This document shows positions 24,828-33,496 of a stretch of DNA of 64,000 nucleotides, piece after piece (within the stretch, counting starts at the first letter, position 1; each line of letters opens with the position of its first letter). A program made the translations under genes and the position numbers. This DNA comes from an uncultured Clostridia bacterium. GTDB taxonomy: Bacteria; Bacillota; Clostridia; Oscillospirales; Ruminococcaceae. The DNA is taken from the NCBI GenBank assembly GCA_947628655.1, contig CANRAS010000003.1, positions 62,001 through 126,000 on the forward strand. Reading direction: 5' to 3'. A model generated the notes under the pieces. That model ran no database searches and was not told the origin of the DNA. It was given only the letters and a program-made list of their open reading frames with translations.

Positions 24828-26033
24828 ATGGAACTATACGATGAACTTACGGCGCGCGGACTGATAGCGCAGGTAACGGACAAGGACGAGATAAGCCGAA
24901 TGATAAACGCGGGAAAGGCTACGTTTTACATCGGCTTTGACCCTACCGCCGACAGCCTGCACGTCGGGCATTTTATGGCGCTGTGCCTTATGAAACGCCT
25001 GCAAATGGCGGGCAACAAGCCGATAGCGCTCCTCGGCGGAGGTACGGGAATGATAGGCGACCCGTCGGGAAAAAGCGATATGCGCAAAATGCTGACAAAA
25101 GAGGACATCGACCACAACATCGCGTGCTTTAAAAAGCAGATGAGCCGATTTATCGACTTTTCAGAGGATAAGGCGCTTATGGTAAACAACGCCGATTGGC
25201 TTATGAAACTGAATTACATTGACGTTTTGAGAGAAGTCGGCGCGTGCTTTTCGGTAAATAAAATGCTCTCGTTCGAGTGCTATAAACAGCGCTGGGAAAG
25301 AGGACTGACGTTCCTTGAGTTCAACTATATGATAATGCAAAGCTACGATTTTTATATGCTCTATCAGAAATACGGCTGTAATATGCAGTTCGGCGGTGAC
25401 GACCAGTGGGCGAATATGCTCGGCGGTACGGAACTGATAAGAAAGAAACTCGGCAAGGACGCTCACGCGATGACGATAACTCTGCTGTTAAATTCCGAGG
25501 GCAAGAAAATGGGCAAAACCGAAAAAGGCGCGGTTTGGCTTGACCCCGACAAGACGTCGCCGTACGAGTTCTTCCAGTATTGGAGGAACGTAGCGGACGC
25601 GGACGTTATCAAGTGCCTGAAAATGCTGACTTTCCTGCCTCTTGAGGAAATAAGGGAAATGGAGAAGTGGGAGGGCGCACAGCTTAACAAGGCAAAGGAA
25701 ACCCTAGCTTACGAACTTACAAAGTTAGTTCACGGCGAGGACGAGGCGAAAAAGGCTCTGGACGGCGCAAAATCCCTGTTCGGAGGTACGGGAAATACGG
25801 ATAATATGCCGACTGTTTCGGTTGATACCGCAGACGGCAAAATCGGCATACTTGACTTGCTTGTCACAGCGAAACTAGCCCCCTCCAAGCGCGAGGCGAG
25901 AAACCTCGTAGCGGGCAAGGGAATAGCCGTTGACGATGTAATAATAGAAGAACCCACGGCGCAGATTGAAATAAAAGACCAAATAATCCTGCGCAAGGGG
26001 AAGAAAACATTCGTTAAGATAATTAAAAATTAA
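24828..26033 (+). CDS. tyrS: Tyrosyl-tRNA synthetase
   Basis: The 401-residue class I enzyme has the HIGH-type motif HVGH (45-48) within [13 protein letters not shown], the KMSKS-type loop KMGKT (227-231), and the tyrosine-binding FQYWRN region. The last 65 residues form an S4 RNA-binding domain ([20 protein letters not shown]). It attaches tyrosine to tRNA-Tyr. Expression is controlled by the T-box with a TAC specifier at 24093. A CGGAGG site precedes the ATG. Confidence 0.97.
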   Translation: MELYDELTARGLIAQVTDKDEISRMINAGKATFYIGFDPTADSLHVGHFMALCLMKRLQMAGNKPIALLGGGTGMIGDPSGKSDMRKMLTKEDIDHNIACFKKQMSRFIDFSEDKALMVNNADWLMKLNYIDVLREVGACFSVNKMLSFECYKQRWERGLTFLEFNYMIMQSYDFYMLYQKYGCNMQFGGDDQWANMLGGTELIRKKLGKDAHAMTITLLLNSEGKKMGKTEKGAVWLDPDKTSPYEFFQYWRNVADADVIKCLKMLTFLPLEEIREMEKWEGAQLNKAKETLAYELTKLVHGEDEAKKALDGAKSLFGGTGNTDNMPTVSVDTADGKIGILDLLVTAKLAPSKREARNLVAGKGIAVDDVIIEEPTAQIEIKDQIILRKGKKTFVKIIKN

Positions 26034-26054
26034 GCCGCGCAAGGAGGCGTAATT

Positions 26055-26252
26055 ATGAAACCGCAGGAACATATAAAGACCGATACGGATAAAATCCATA
26101 ATCGGCGGGTGCGAAGCGTTGCAGGAACAATGGCGATTGAGGGGTTCACGTTGAGTGAATCCAGCAGACGAAACCTTGACAGATACTTTGGCGGTCAGGC
26201 GAGTTTTCAGCAGATAATGACAGAGCTGAAATCAAAATATCAAAGACCGTAA
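26055..26252 (+). CDS. VbhA-like Fic antitoxin, no toxin seen nearby
   Basis: The 65-residue helical protein contains TMAIEG (T25 to G30), which fits the Fic-inhibitory motif [S/T]xxxE[G/N]. The following LSESSRRNLDRYFGGQASFQQIMTELK resembles the second helix pair of VbhA-family antitoxins. Such proteins insert the glutamate into the Fic active site and block AMP transfer. An AAGGAGG site precedes the ATG. It lies 22 bp after tyrS and is followed by a repeat block; no HPFxxGNGR Fic motif occurs in the window. It may be solitary or act on a Fic protein elsewhere. Confidence 0.7.
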   Translation: MKPQEHIKTDTDKIHNRRVRSVAGTMAIEGFTLSESSRRNLDRYFGGQASFQQIMTELKSKYQRP

Positions 26253-26283
26253 TTCCCCGCGCAATAATCTTCTGCGTTTTCTC

Positions 26284-26760
26284 GCTCGTAGGGGGAGCAG
26301 ACATAAAAACGCGCGGAGCGACTGAACTCCCGCGAATTAACCCCTCGTGTTTTCCCCCTACGGGGGAGCAAACACGGAAAACAGATATATTCTCCCCCTA
26401 TGGGGAGAATATGCCAAAAAAACGCGGGGCGGGGAGCAAAGCAAAAATCCCCGCGCGGAGCGACCGAAAAAACCACGCATTAACCCCCGCCTTTGCTCCT
26501 TGCGGAGCGGGGAGCAAACGCAAAAACCGCGCGGAGTACCCGTAAAAAATCCCCTCGCGGAGCGACCGAAAAAACCACGCATTAACCCCCGCCTTTGCTC
26601 CTTGCGGGGCGGGGAGCAAACGCAAAAACCGCGCGGAGTACCCGTAAAAAATTCCCTCGCGGAGCGACCGAAAAAACACGCATTACCCCCGCCTTTTCTC
26701 CCCGCGGAGCGGGGAGAAATCGCACAAACTCTCGCGGAGTACCCGCAAAAACACCCCTCG
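26284..26760. repeat. GC-rich tandem repeat block, period 102 bp
   Basis: CGACCGAAAAAACCACGC recurs at 26461, 26563 and (slightly changed) 26665, exactly 102 bp apart. The first two units are almost identical, the third is diverged, and shorter related pieces extend back to 26284. Each unit contains the palindrome TTTGCTCC ... GGGAGCAAA and GCGGAG-rich spacers. Because 102 is divisible by three, both strands have long open frames that I do not accept as genes. Confidence 0.9.
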
Positions 26761-26828
26761 CGGTAACGCGCCATAATCCCTCGCAAGCGCTCTTGCTTGC
26801 CGTAAAAATTAAGGAGGCGACCCCCACT

Positions 26829-28085
26829 ATGAGATTAAATCTGATTGACCTGTTTTGCGCCGTTTCCACAGCCTTGGATTCTGTCGAAATTGAACTGCTC
26901 GGTATGGATACGGGACACGGCAGAAGAGTTGCAAGCCTGTCTTTGCTTATGGGCAAAGGCGCGGGCTTTGCCGATGAGGAACTTTCCGATTTCGTCGGCT
27001 GTTGTATTCTGCACGACAATGCCTTAACGGAGTTTATTCACGAGGAGTTGGAGCGTTCGGAGGAGTTTGCCGAAGTCGTCCGCAATTTTGTGAAAACCGA
27101 CGCCCACGCCGAACCGGGCGAGTTTATGACGATAAACAGCCGTCACAGCGTTATCGGCGAAACCAACATTCGCTTTATCCCGTTTAAAACCGATGTTTCG
27201 GGGATTGTCCTTTATCATCACGAAAACGCCGACGGCACGGGCAATATGGGGAAAACTTCAGCGGAAACGCCGTTAAAATCCCAAATCCTGCGCCTTGCCG
27301 ATGAAGTGGATATGACCTCGCGCTTAACTAAAATCACCGAGGACGATTTCCAAAAAATCCGCGCGAGAGTGCAGTCGCTTTCGGGAAAGCTGTTTTCCAA
27401 AGAGGCGGCGGAGTTGTTTTCCGAATATGTTACTTTCGAGAAAATCCGCGAGATACAGCAAACGTCCGCAAAACGGTTTCTGCGAGAAAATTTGCCCGAA
27501 ATCCCGCACGACTACACCGAAACAGAAATTCGCGGCATAGCGGAACTTTTCGCGCAGATAGTCGATTATAAATCGGAGTTCACAGAACGTCATTCGATGG
27601 GCGTTGCAAGGATAGCCGAACGTATGGCGAGAAGATTTAATTTTGACGATGAAAAGCGTCTGCGGTTCTATTTTGCGGGAGCATTCCACGATATAGGCAA
27701 ACTCACGGTACCGAATACCATTCTCGAAAAGAACGGCAGACTTACGGGCGAGGAATTTGAGCAGATGAAACAGCACGTTGTCGCAACCCGCGAAATTCTT
27801 TCCGAAATAAAGGACATTCCCGACATAATAGAATGGGCGTCCAACCACCACGAAAAACTGAACGGCACGGGCTATCCGCAGGGGCTTGACGAAAGCCGAT
27901 TGGGCTTTGAAGAACGGCTTATGGCGTGCGTTGACATCTACCAAGCCTTGATTGAACCCCGCCCGTACAAAGAGGGAATGCCGCGTTCGAGAGCGCTTTC
28001 GATTATGCACGAAATGGCGGACAAAGGCGACCTCGATAAATTTATAGTAAGCGAGTTTGAAAAGGAATTTTTGGCGGTGTCGTAA
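26829..28085 (+). CDS. Double HD-GYP domain protein
   Basis: The 418-residue protein has two HD-GYP-like halves. The C-terminal half is intact: RHSMGVARIAERM, HDIGK at 287-291, NTILEKNGRLTGEEFEQMKQH, and HHEKLNGTGYPQGL, giving the metal ligands and GYP. The N-terminal half keeps LHDN, RHSVIGE and HHENADGTGNMGK, but GYP has become GNM, so it is probably inactive or regulatory. HD-GYP proteins hydrolyse cyclic di-nucleotides such as c-di-GMP. AAGGAGG precedes the ATG at 26829; longer frames run into the repeats and are rejected. Confidence 0.85.
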   Translation: MRLNLIDLFCAVSTALDSVEIELLGMDTGHGRRVASLSLLMGKGAGFADEELSDFVGCCILHDNALTEFIHEELERSEEFAEVVRNFVKTDAHAEPGEFMTINSRHSVIGETNIRFIPFKTDVSGIVLYHHENADGTGNMGKTSAETPLKSQILRLADEVDMTSRLTKITEDDFQKIRARVQSLSGKLFSKEAAELFSEYVTFEKIREIQQTSAKRFLRENLPEIPHDYTETEIRGIAELFAQIVDYKSEFTERHSMGVARIAERMARRFNFDDEKRLRFYFAGAFHDIGKLTVPNTILEKNGRLTGEEFEQMKQHVVATREILSEIKDIPDIIEWASNHHEKLNGTGYPQGLDESRLGFEERLMACVDIYQALIEPRPYKEGMPRSRALSIMHEMADKGDLDKFIVSEFEKEFLAVS

Positions 28086-28097
28086 AAACGCCCCGCG

Positions 28098-28127
28098 TTT
28101 TCGGAAACAAAAGAATTTTTCCGAAAA
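28098..28127 (+). terminator. Weak hairpin after the HD-GYP gene
   Basis: TTTTCGGAAA and TTTCCGAAAA are inverted repeats with a 10-base loop. No T-tract follows, so termination is uncertain. Confidence 0.4.
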
Positions 28128-28131
28128 CAGA

Positions 28132-28160
28132 TTGACAAACGCTTATAAAAGTGGTAGAAT
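28132..28160 (+). promoter_or_regulatory. sigma-A type promoter of thrH
   Basis: TTGACA and TAGAAT with a 17-bp spacer and extended TGG. Confidence 0.8.
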
Positions 28161-28205
28161 ATTTGTGTAATGTTATGCGGACAATTTCCGCGCGAAACTG
28201 CGAAG

Positions 28206-28226
28206 ATCCGCTTGTTATCAGCGGAT
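28206..28226 (+). other. Hairpin just upstream of the thrH ribosome-binding site
   Basis: ATCCGCT and AGCGGAT pair around TTGTTAT a few bases before AAAAAGGAG. It could influence translation initiation or mRNA stability. Confidence 0.45.
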
Positions 28227-28241
28227 AAAAAGGAGAATATT

Positions 28242-28847
28242 ATGTACATAACCTGCTTAGACCTTGAGGGCGTTTTAGTGCCCGAAATATGGATCGCTTT
28301 CTCAAAAGAGAGCGGTATTCCCGAACTTTGCCGCACGACCCGCGACGAACCCGATTATGACAAGCTGATGAAGTGGCGTTTGGGTATTCTTAAAGAACAC
28401 GGCTTAGGTCTTAAAGAAATTCAGGCGACAATCGCGAAGATTGACCCGCTCCCCGGCGCGAAAGACTTTTTGGACGAATTGCGTTCGGTTTCTCAAACTA
28501 TTATCATCAGCGATACTTTTTCGCAGTTTGCGGGTCCGCTTATGGAGAAACTCGGTATGCCGACTATTTTCTGCAACTCGCTTGATGTTGCTCCGAACGG
28601 CGATATAATCGGCTATAAAATGCGCTGCGAAAAATCGAAACTCACGACTGTAAAGGCTTTGCAGTCTATAGGATTTGAAACAATAGCGGGCGGCGATTCT
28701 TTCAATGATCTGGGAATGATACAGGCGTCAAAATACGGTTTTCTGTTCCGCTCTACAGAGCAAATCAAAAAAGACTACCCGCAAATTCCCGCGTTTGAGG
28801 ATTTCCCCGAATTGCTGAAATTCTTAAAGGATTGCCTTGCAAAATAA
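28242..28847 (+). CDS. thrH: Phosphoserine phosphatase / homoserine phosphotransferase ThrH
   Basis: The 201-residue HAD enzyme starts YITCLDLEGVLVPEIW, the ThrH motif I with DLE (D7, E9) instead of DLD. It continues with the small-cap segment DYDKLMKWRLGIL, motif II IISDTF, and motif III/IV AGGDSFNDLGM. ThrH removes phosphate from phosphoserine and can pass it to homoserine. It has its own promoter and terminator, so it is a single-gene unit. The serine or threonine link is from family knowledge; neighbours do not add support. Confidence 0.9.
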   Translation: MYITCLDLEGVLVPEIWIAFSKESGIPELCRTTRDEPDYDKLMKWRLGILKEHGLGLKEIQATIAKIDPLPGAKDFLDELRSVSQTIIISDTFSQFAGPLMEKLGMPTIFCNSLDVAPNGDIIGYKMRCEKSKLTTVKALQSIGFETIAGGDSFNDLGMIQASKYGFLFRSTEQIKKDYPQIPAFEDFPELLKFLKDCLAK

Positions 28848-28861
28848 TAAAGCGCGTTATT

Positions 28862-28888
28862 CTCTCCCCGCAGGGGGAGAGATTTTTG
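28862..28888 (+). terminator. Intrinsic terminator of thrH
   Basis: CTCTCCCC and GGGGAGAG form an 8-bp stem followed by ATTTTTG. Confidence 0.85.
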
Positions 28889-28907
28889 TTTCTTGCCAAA
28901 AAATCCC

Positions 28908-28936
28908 TTGCAAGTTCCTAATAATTATGTTATAAT
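28908..28936 (+). promoter_or_regulatory. sigma-A type promoter of the SWIM-MoxR-VWA operon
   Basis: TTGCAA and TATAAT with a 17-bp spacer and TGT before the -10. Predicted transcription starts at the beginning of an 89-bp-family element. Confidence 0.8.
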
Positions 28937-29020
28937 ATTAGGTAACGCAATATCTTTAACAGGATAAAGTTTATAACTCAAAGGGGCGTAACATTGGTTT
29001 GGGGCAAAGCCTCTTTGTGG
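28931..29020 (+). ncRNA. Single copy of the 89-bp leader element (90 bp here)
   Basis: It keeps ACGCAATATC, the CTTTA-ACAGGA-TAAAG hairpin, and the CAAAGGGGC / GCCTCTTTG hairpin, then TGTGG and a second TATAAT at 29021. The linker between hairpins differs (TTTATAACT), while the paired parts are conserved. It is the leader of the SWIM-MoxR-VWA operon. Function unknown. Confidence 0.75.
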
Positions 29021-29063
29021 TATAATGAAACTAATCTATTATTTTAACATAAGGAGAGCAGTT

Positions 29064-30530
29064 ATGAAAAATATCACAGAACAGCTGATACTGTCGCTCG
29101 CGCCGAACTCCGCGGCGGCGGCGAACGGTCGGAAAATTTCTCAAAGCGGAGGTTTCATAAAACGCGCCCGCTCCGAGGACGGCACGTTCTTTATCGGCGA
29201 GTGCAAGGGGAGCGGACAAAAACCCTACATCACAAGCGCCGACTACATCGACGAGGAACACCCCGTGTTCCGCTGCTCGTGTCCGAGCAGGCAGTTCCCT
29301 TGCAAACATTCGCTCGCGCTGATGTACGAGATGATGTCGGACAAGGAGTTTGCGGTTTGCGAAATTCCCGAAGATATTATAGCAAAACGCGCTAAACTCG
29401 CGGCGAAAGCCTCAAAAGCGGACGGCGATGTTGCGGAAGAAAATCCCGAACAAGCCGAAAAGAAGAAAGCCGCCGCAAAGAAAACGACAAGTTCCGCTAA
29501 AAAGAAAAAGCTCAAAAAACAGCTTGAGGGTCTTGAACTTTGCGAAAAGGCGGTAAAAGAACTGATTTCTGCGGGTTTGGGAACAATGGGCGGCGCGTCG
29601 CTGTCGCAGTATCAGGAGTTATCCAAACAGTTCGGCGATTATTACCTTATAGGAATACAACGCCTTTTCAACCGCCTTATCATTGAAATCACAGAGTATC
29701 AGACGGATAATCTCGAAGTGCATTACGACAATGCGATTGACACTCTCGAAAATTTAAATTCGCTTATCAAAAAATCGAGAAAGTACATCACGGAAAAAAT
29801 CGCCAACGACGACCCCGCCGCGGACGATACCGCGCTCTACGAGGAACTCGGCGGTAATTGGAAACTCACCGAACTTGAAAGCATAGGCAAGTGTGTGAAA
29901 AACGCGCGAATGGTACAGCTTGCGTTTTGGGTAATCCTCGACGACGCACGAAAGGAATACATAGAAACGGGCGCGTGGATAGAACTTAACAGCGGAATGA
30001 TTTATCTTACAAAGAATTTCCGCCCGCTAAAGTCGTTAAAGCATATAAAAGCTGACGATACCGTGTTCGGCGCGGTTAAAATTCCGTCGATGGCGGTCTA
30101 CCCCGGAGAGGGAAACGTCAGAGTGCGTTGGGACAGCGCGGAGTTTGACGAACTCACAGACGATGATTTCAAGAAACTGCGTTCGTTATCCTCAAATTCC
30201 GTAAAAGCGGAGATTAAAGCCGTAAAGAACTTTTTGCAGAACGCGATGTCAAGCCCGATTATCTACAAACTGATTTCTTTTGCTGAAATAGATAAAATCG
30301 GCGATAAAATCGTGCTGAAATCCAAAGACGGCGACACGGTAGAACTAAAGGACTTCGGCGACGCCGACAAGATGACAGACCGCCTGCAAATGCTCCCCTA
30401 TCAGAAACTTCTCGAAAACGGCGTTATGCTCTGTGGATTTCATTATAACAACGCCGAAAACAGAATTTGCGCACAGCCGATGTGCATTATTCCCGACAGC
30501 GAAAACGCTGTTGTAAGACTGCTTTATTGA
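29064..30530 (+). CDS. SWIM zinc-finger protein of a MoxR-VWA operon
   Basis: The 488-residue protein has a SWIM finger near the N-terminus: C71, C73, C80 and H82 in FRCSCPSRQFPCKH, matching CxC-xn-CxH. A lysine/alanine-rich linker (about 105-150) joins it to a large alpha/beta region with no recognised domain. SWIM fingers bind DNA or protein. The ATG at 29064 follows AAGGAG; an upstream ATG at 29025 lacks a site. It is the first of five tightly spaced genes. SWIM proteins are known partners of MoxR-VWA systems in many bacteria. Confidence 0.83.
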   Translation: MKNITEQLILSLAPNSAAAANGRKISQSGGFIKRARSEDGTFFIGECKGSGQKPYITSADYIDEEHPVFRCSCPSRQFPCKHSLALMYEMMSDKEFAVCEIPEDIIAKRAKLAAKASKADGDVAEENPEQAEKKKAAAKKTTSSAKKKKLKKQLEGLELCEKAVKELISAGLGTMGGASLSQYQELSKQFGDYYLIGIQRLFNRLIIEITEYQTDNLEVHYDNAIDTLENLNSLIKKSRKYITEKIANDDPAADDTALYEELGGNWKLTELESIGKCVKNARMVQLAFWVILDDARKEYIETGAWIELNSGMIYLTKNFRPLKSLKHIKADDTVFGAVKIPSMAVYPGEGNVRVRWDSAEFDELTDDDFKKLRSLSSNSVKAEIKAVKNFLQNAMSSPIIYKLISFAEIDKIGDKIVLKSKDGDTVELKDFGDADKMTDRLQMLPYQKLLENGVMLCGFHYNNAENRICAQPMCIIPDSENAVVRLLY

Positions 30531-30542
30531 CGGAGGTAATTT

Positions 30543-32393
30543 ATGGAAATATCGTCTTTGTATGAACTTCGCGCACAACTGCGTTCGGCGGCTGTCGCGG
30601 GGGCAAATCTTTTGTCGGAGAACTTCCGACTGAAAAGGGCTGTTGATGCGTTTGCAGGAATGAAAGACGCGTCGCCCGTTTTCGGGAAAATATACGAACT
30701 TTCAAGCGCGCTTGTTTCTGGAAACTGCGAGGACGCGGCGGGAACGCTCCTTGACGCGCTGTCGCTGTCCGATTCGGTAATGACGACTTTAGCGTCCGTA
30801 GATGTTGACGGCGCCGCCGAAAAACTCCCCGTTTACGGCGTTCCGTCAAAAATAGTAAACGCGCCGTATTCGCGCCTGTCAAAGCTTATCGACGCGCTCA
30901 CGACTTCGGGGAGCGGAAATCACAAAATAATATTGAACGCCTTGCAGGAAAAATCCGAACTGTTAGATGATTACCGCGTAAAGCCCGCGCTTGTCGAGTG
31001 CTTGGGTTCGTCCCACGGCGAAACGGCAACCCTTGTAATCCCCGCAATAAAGAAAATGGGGAAATCTATCGTCCCGCTGTTGAAATACGGCTTTGACCCA
31101 AAGGGCAAAAAGGCAACTATACATCGCATTTTGCTTATAGACGAACTCGGCGGTGCAGATGAAAACGACTTCTATCTGGAAAATATCCCGCTTTCCGAAA
31201 AAGACGTGAAAAAACTGCTTATCCGCGCCCTGCGCCATGACGTAAACAACGCAGAAAAGCTGATTGAACTTATTCATACCGAAAAAGGCGCGATAAAGAC
31301 CGAGGCGCTCAATACTCTTGCAAAGCTGGACTGCGACAAGGCGCGGGAATATTTCGAGGAAATGGAGAAGAAAAAACCGCAGGATACGCTCGGATACTTA
31401 ACATACAGCCGTACCCCGTGGGCGTGCAGGCTTGCCGTGAAGATAGGCAACCGCCTTTTCGACAACAACGACGGCGGGAATTACAAGATGAACGGCTTGG
31501 GGCTTGTGGACATTGATTATTATGCGTTTCAAGGCAAGACAGGCAAAGACGTTATAGATTTCTTCAGAAAGGTAGTTTCCGCTGACTATGACGACAAAAA
31601 GGTCCTCCGCTCACGCATAAGAGAGCTTATAAACAACCCCCTTTCGGCAACTGTCGCAACAACGGGCGACCCCGATATGTGCGCTCTCGCGCTGGAGTTT
31701 GAGAAGAAATATCCAAAGCAGTTTGAAGAAAGCGCGTTTTTCGCGCATATTCTGGGCAAAGACGACTGCACCGACTATTTCAAAAAGAAGATCCTTGAGG
31801 CAAAGGAACGCGCTCAGACTCAAAGCAACAAGAGCGTATTCTACTCGCCCGCGATGTCCTGCGTTAAGTACATAACGTGCATTGACGGGAAGTATTACAT
31901 TCAGTATAAAGTGTTTGACAGCCATACAGCTACAGCCGAAGTGTGCGAAACCTACACCGTTCCCATTCGCCAGCCCGTAAAGGAAAAATGGTTCGATATG
32001 TTTTTAAGCTGCGACTGGTATATGCCGGAATATTTTGCAAGCGAACTATACGACAAAAACGACGAAGAAATGCGCGAGAAATTAAAGCAGTATTTCTTCA
32101 ATAAGGTAGTTTACAGCGAGGATTATATAAACTATCTTTTAATTCTGAAAGGTATGGGCTATACAAATATCGAGGGGCTTGTCTTTGAATATCTCAAGGA
32201 AAACCACATGAAGTTCAAGGACAAATACAACGACGCGTTTAAATTCCTGCGGTTTGTTCCGAGCGATTATGAATATCTTTGCAAGGAAATGGACGACCTC
32301 GAAAACTATGCCGAGGCTAACAATATAACGCTGAACCTTGATTTGGAGGATTTAAGGGCAGATATTTATCATTTCTGGGCTCCCCAATATTAA
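30543..32393 (+). CDS. Large helical-repeat protein of the MoxR-VWA operon
   Basis: The 616-residue protein is predicted mostly helical, with HEAT-like repeats in residues 130-300 (e.g. GETATLVIPAIKKMGKSIVPLLKYGFDPKGKKATIHRILLIDELG). The C-terminal part is rich in aromatic and acidic residues and ends DLRADIYHFWAPQY. No catalytic motif is apparent. CGGAGG precedes the ATG and the SWIM gene ends 12 bp upstream. By position it corresponds to the helical scaffold protein that often occurs in these operons; a family number is not assigned. Confidence 0.65.
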   Translation: MEISSLYELRAQLRSAAVAGANLLSENFRLKRAVDAFAGMKDASPVFGKIYELSSALVSGNCEDAAGTLLDALSLSDSVMTTLASVDVDGAAEKLPVYGVPSKIVNAPYSRLSKLIDALTTSGSGNHKIILNALQEKSELLDDYRVKPALVECLGSSHGETATLVIPAIKKMGKSIVPLLKYGFDPKGKKATIHRILLIDELGGADENDFYLENIPLSEKDVKKLLIRALRHDVNNAEKLIELIHTEKGAIKTEALNTLAKLDCDKAREYFEEMEKKKPQDTLGYLTYSRTPWACRLAVKIGNRLFDNNDGGNYKMNGLGLVDIDYYAFQGKTGKDVIDFFRKVVSADYDDKKVLRSRIRELINNPLSATVATTGDPDMCALALEFEKKYPKQFEESAFFAHILGKDDCTDYFKKKILEAKERAQTQSNKSVFYSPAMSCVKYITCIDGKYYIQYKVFDSHTATAEVCETYTVPIRQPVKEKWFDMFLSCDWYMPEYFASELYDKNDEEMREKLKQYFFNKVVYSEDYINYLLILKGMGYTNIEGLVFEYLKENHMKFKDKYNDAFKFLRFVPSDYEYLCKEMDDLENYAEANNITLNLDLEDLRADIYHFWAPQY

Positions 32394-32413
32394 AAGCATT
32401 AAAGGAGAAAATT

Positions 32414-33496
32414 ATGGACAATTCAATACTCAGACTTCCCGCCGAACAGCTTTTCGAGGAGGAACTGAACGCGCTTATCAAAGCGGAAACCGACCCCGTT
32501 CCCGAAGGCTGGAGAATGTCGCCGAAATCGGTCAAGACCTACATATGCGGAGGAAAAGTCGGGAAAACCGTCATTACGCCGAAATATATCGGTCACGAAC
32601 GCTTAGTTGAAATAGCTATTGCAACGCTCGTCACCGACCGCGCGTTATTGCTGATAGGCGAACCGGGAACGGCGAAAAGCTGGCTCTCCGAACATCTGAC
32701 GGCGGCAATAAACGGCAATTCCTCCCGAGTTATCCAAGGCACGGCAGGCACGACGGAAGAGCAGATACGCTATTCGTGGAACTATGCGATGCTTATTGCA
32801 AACGGACCGTCCGAGGGGGCAATGCTGAAAAGCCCCGTGTTCACGGCTATGGAGGACGGCGCAATTGCGCGCGTCGAGGAAATTTCAAGGTGCGCGTCGG
32901 AAGTTCAGGACACGTTAATTTCCCTGCTTTCCGAAAAGCGGATAAGCGTTCCCGAATTGTCGCTTGAAGTTCCCGCGAAAAAGGGGTTTTCGATAATCGC
33001 GACCGCCAACACCCGCGACAAGGGCGTAAACGATATGTCGGCGGCGCTTAAACGGCGTTTCAACATCGTAGTCCTGCCCGCGCCCGAAACTCTCGAAGAG
33101 GAAATGAACATCGTAAAAACGCGCGTAGAACAGCTGTCGGGCAGTCTTGACCTCAACGCCGCCTTGCCGAAAGACAAGGTAATCGAAAAGATATGCACGA
33201 TTTTCCGTGAACTTCGCGGCGGCGAAACGCTCGACAAAAAGCAGAAAGTAAAACCTCCCGCGGGCGTTCTTTCGACCGCCGAGGCAATCTCGCTTTTGTG
33301 CAACAGTATGGCGCTCGCTGGCAGTTTCGGAAACGGCGATATATCCGACGACGATATAGCGGCGGGACTTCAAGGCGCGGTAGTCAAGGACGACAAAGAT
33401 ACCGTTGCATGGAAAGAGTATCTCGAAAACATTATGAAAAAGCGCGGTTCGGAGTGGAGCGGGCTTTACAGAGCGTGCAGGGAGCTTAACGAATGA
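32414..33496 (+). CDS. MoxR-type AAA+ ATPase
   Basis: The 360-residue ATPase has Walker A GEPGTAKS (82-89), the segment VEEISRCASEVQDTLISLLSEKR in the Walker B/sensor area, sensor 1 ATANTRDKG, and the arginine region ALKRRFNIVVLP. These are MoxR hallmarks. The canonical Walker B DE is VEE here, leaving the catalytic glutamate but a changed first acid. MoxR ATPases work with VWA partners as metal-dependent chaperones. It overlaps the next gene by four bases (ATGA). Confidence 0.9.
   Translation: MDNSILRLPAEQLFEEELNALIKAETDPVPEGWRMSPKSVKTYICGGKVGKTVITPKYIGHERLVEIAIATLVTDRALLLIGEPGTAKSWLSEHLTAAINGNSSRVIQGTAGTTEEQIRYSWNYAMLIANGPSEGAMLKSPVFTAMEDGAIARVEEISRCASEVQDTLISLLSEKRISVPELSLEVPAKKGFSIIATANTRDKGVNDMSAALKRRFNIVVLPAPETLEEEMNIVKTRVEQLSGSLDLNAALPKDKVIEKICTIFRELRGGETLDKKQKVKPPAGVLSTAEAISLLCNSMALAGSFGNGDISDDDIAAGLQGAVVKDDKDTVAWKEYLENIMKKRGSEWSGLYRACRELNE

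Noticed and set aside
26347..26786. Long open frames on both strands with repeated arginine-rich peptides
   Set aside because: They arise from the 102-bp repeat, whose length is a multiple of three. None has a ribosome-binding site or a recognisable domain.
26595..26828. N-terminal extension of the HD-GYP protein
   Set aside because: It translates repeat DNA, and AAGGAGG precedes the ATG at 26829.
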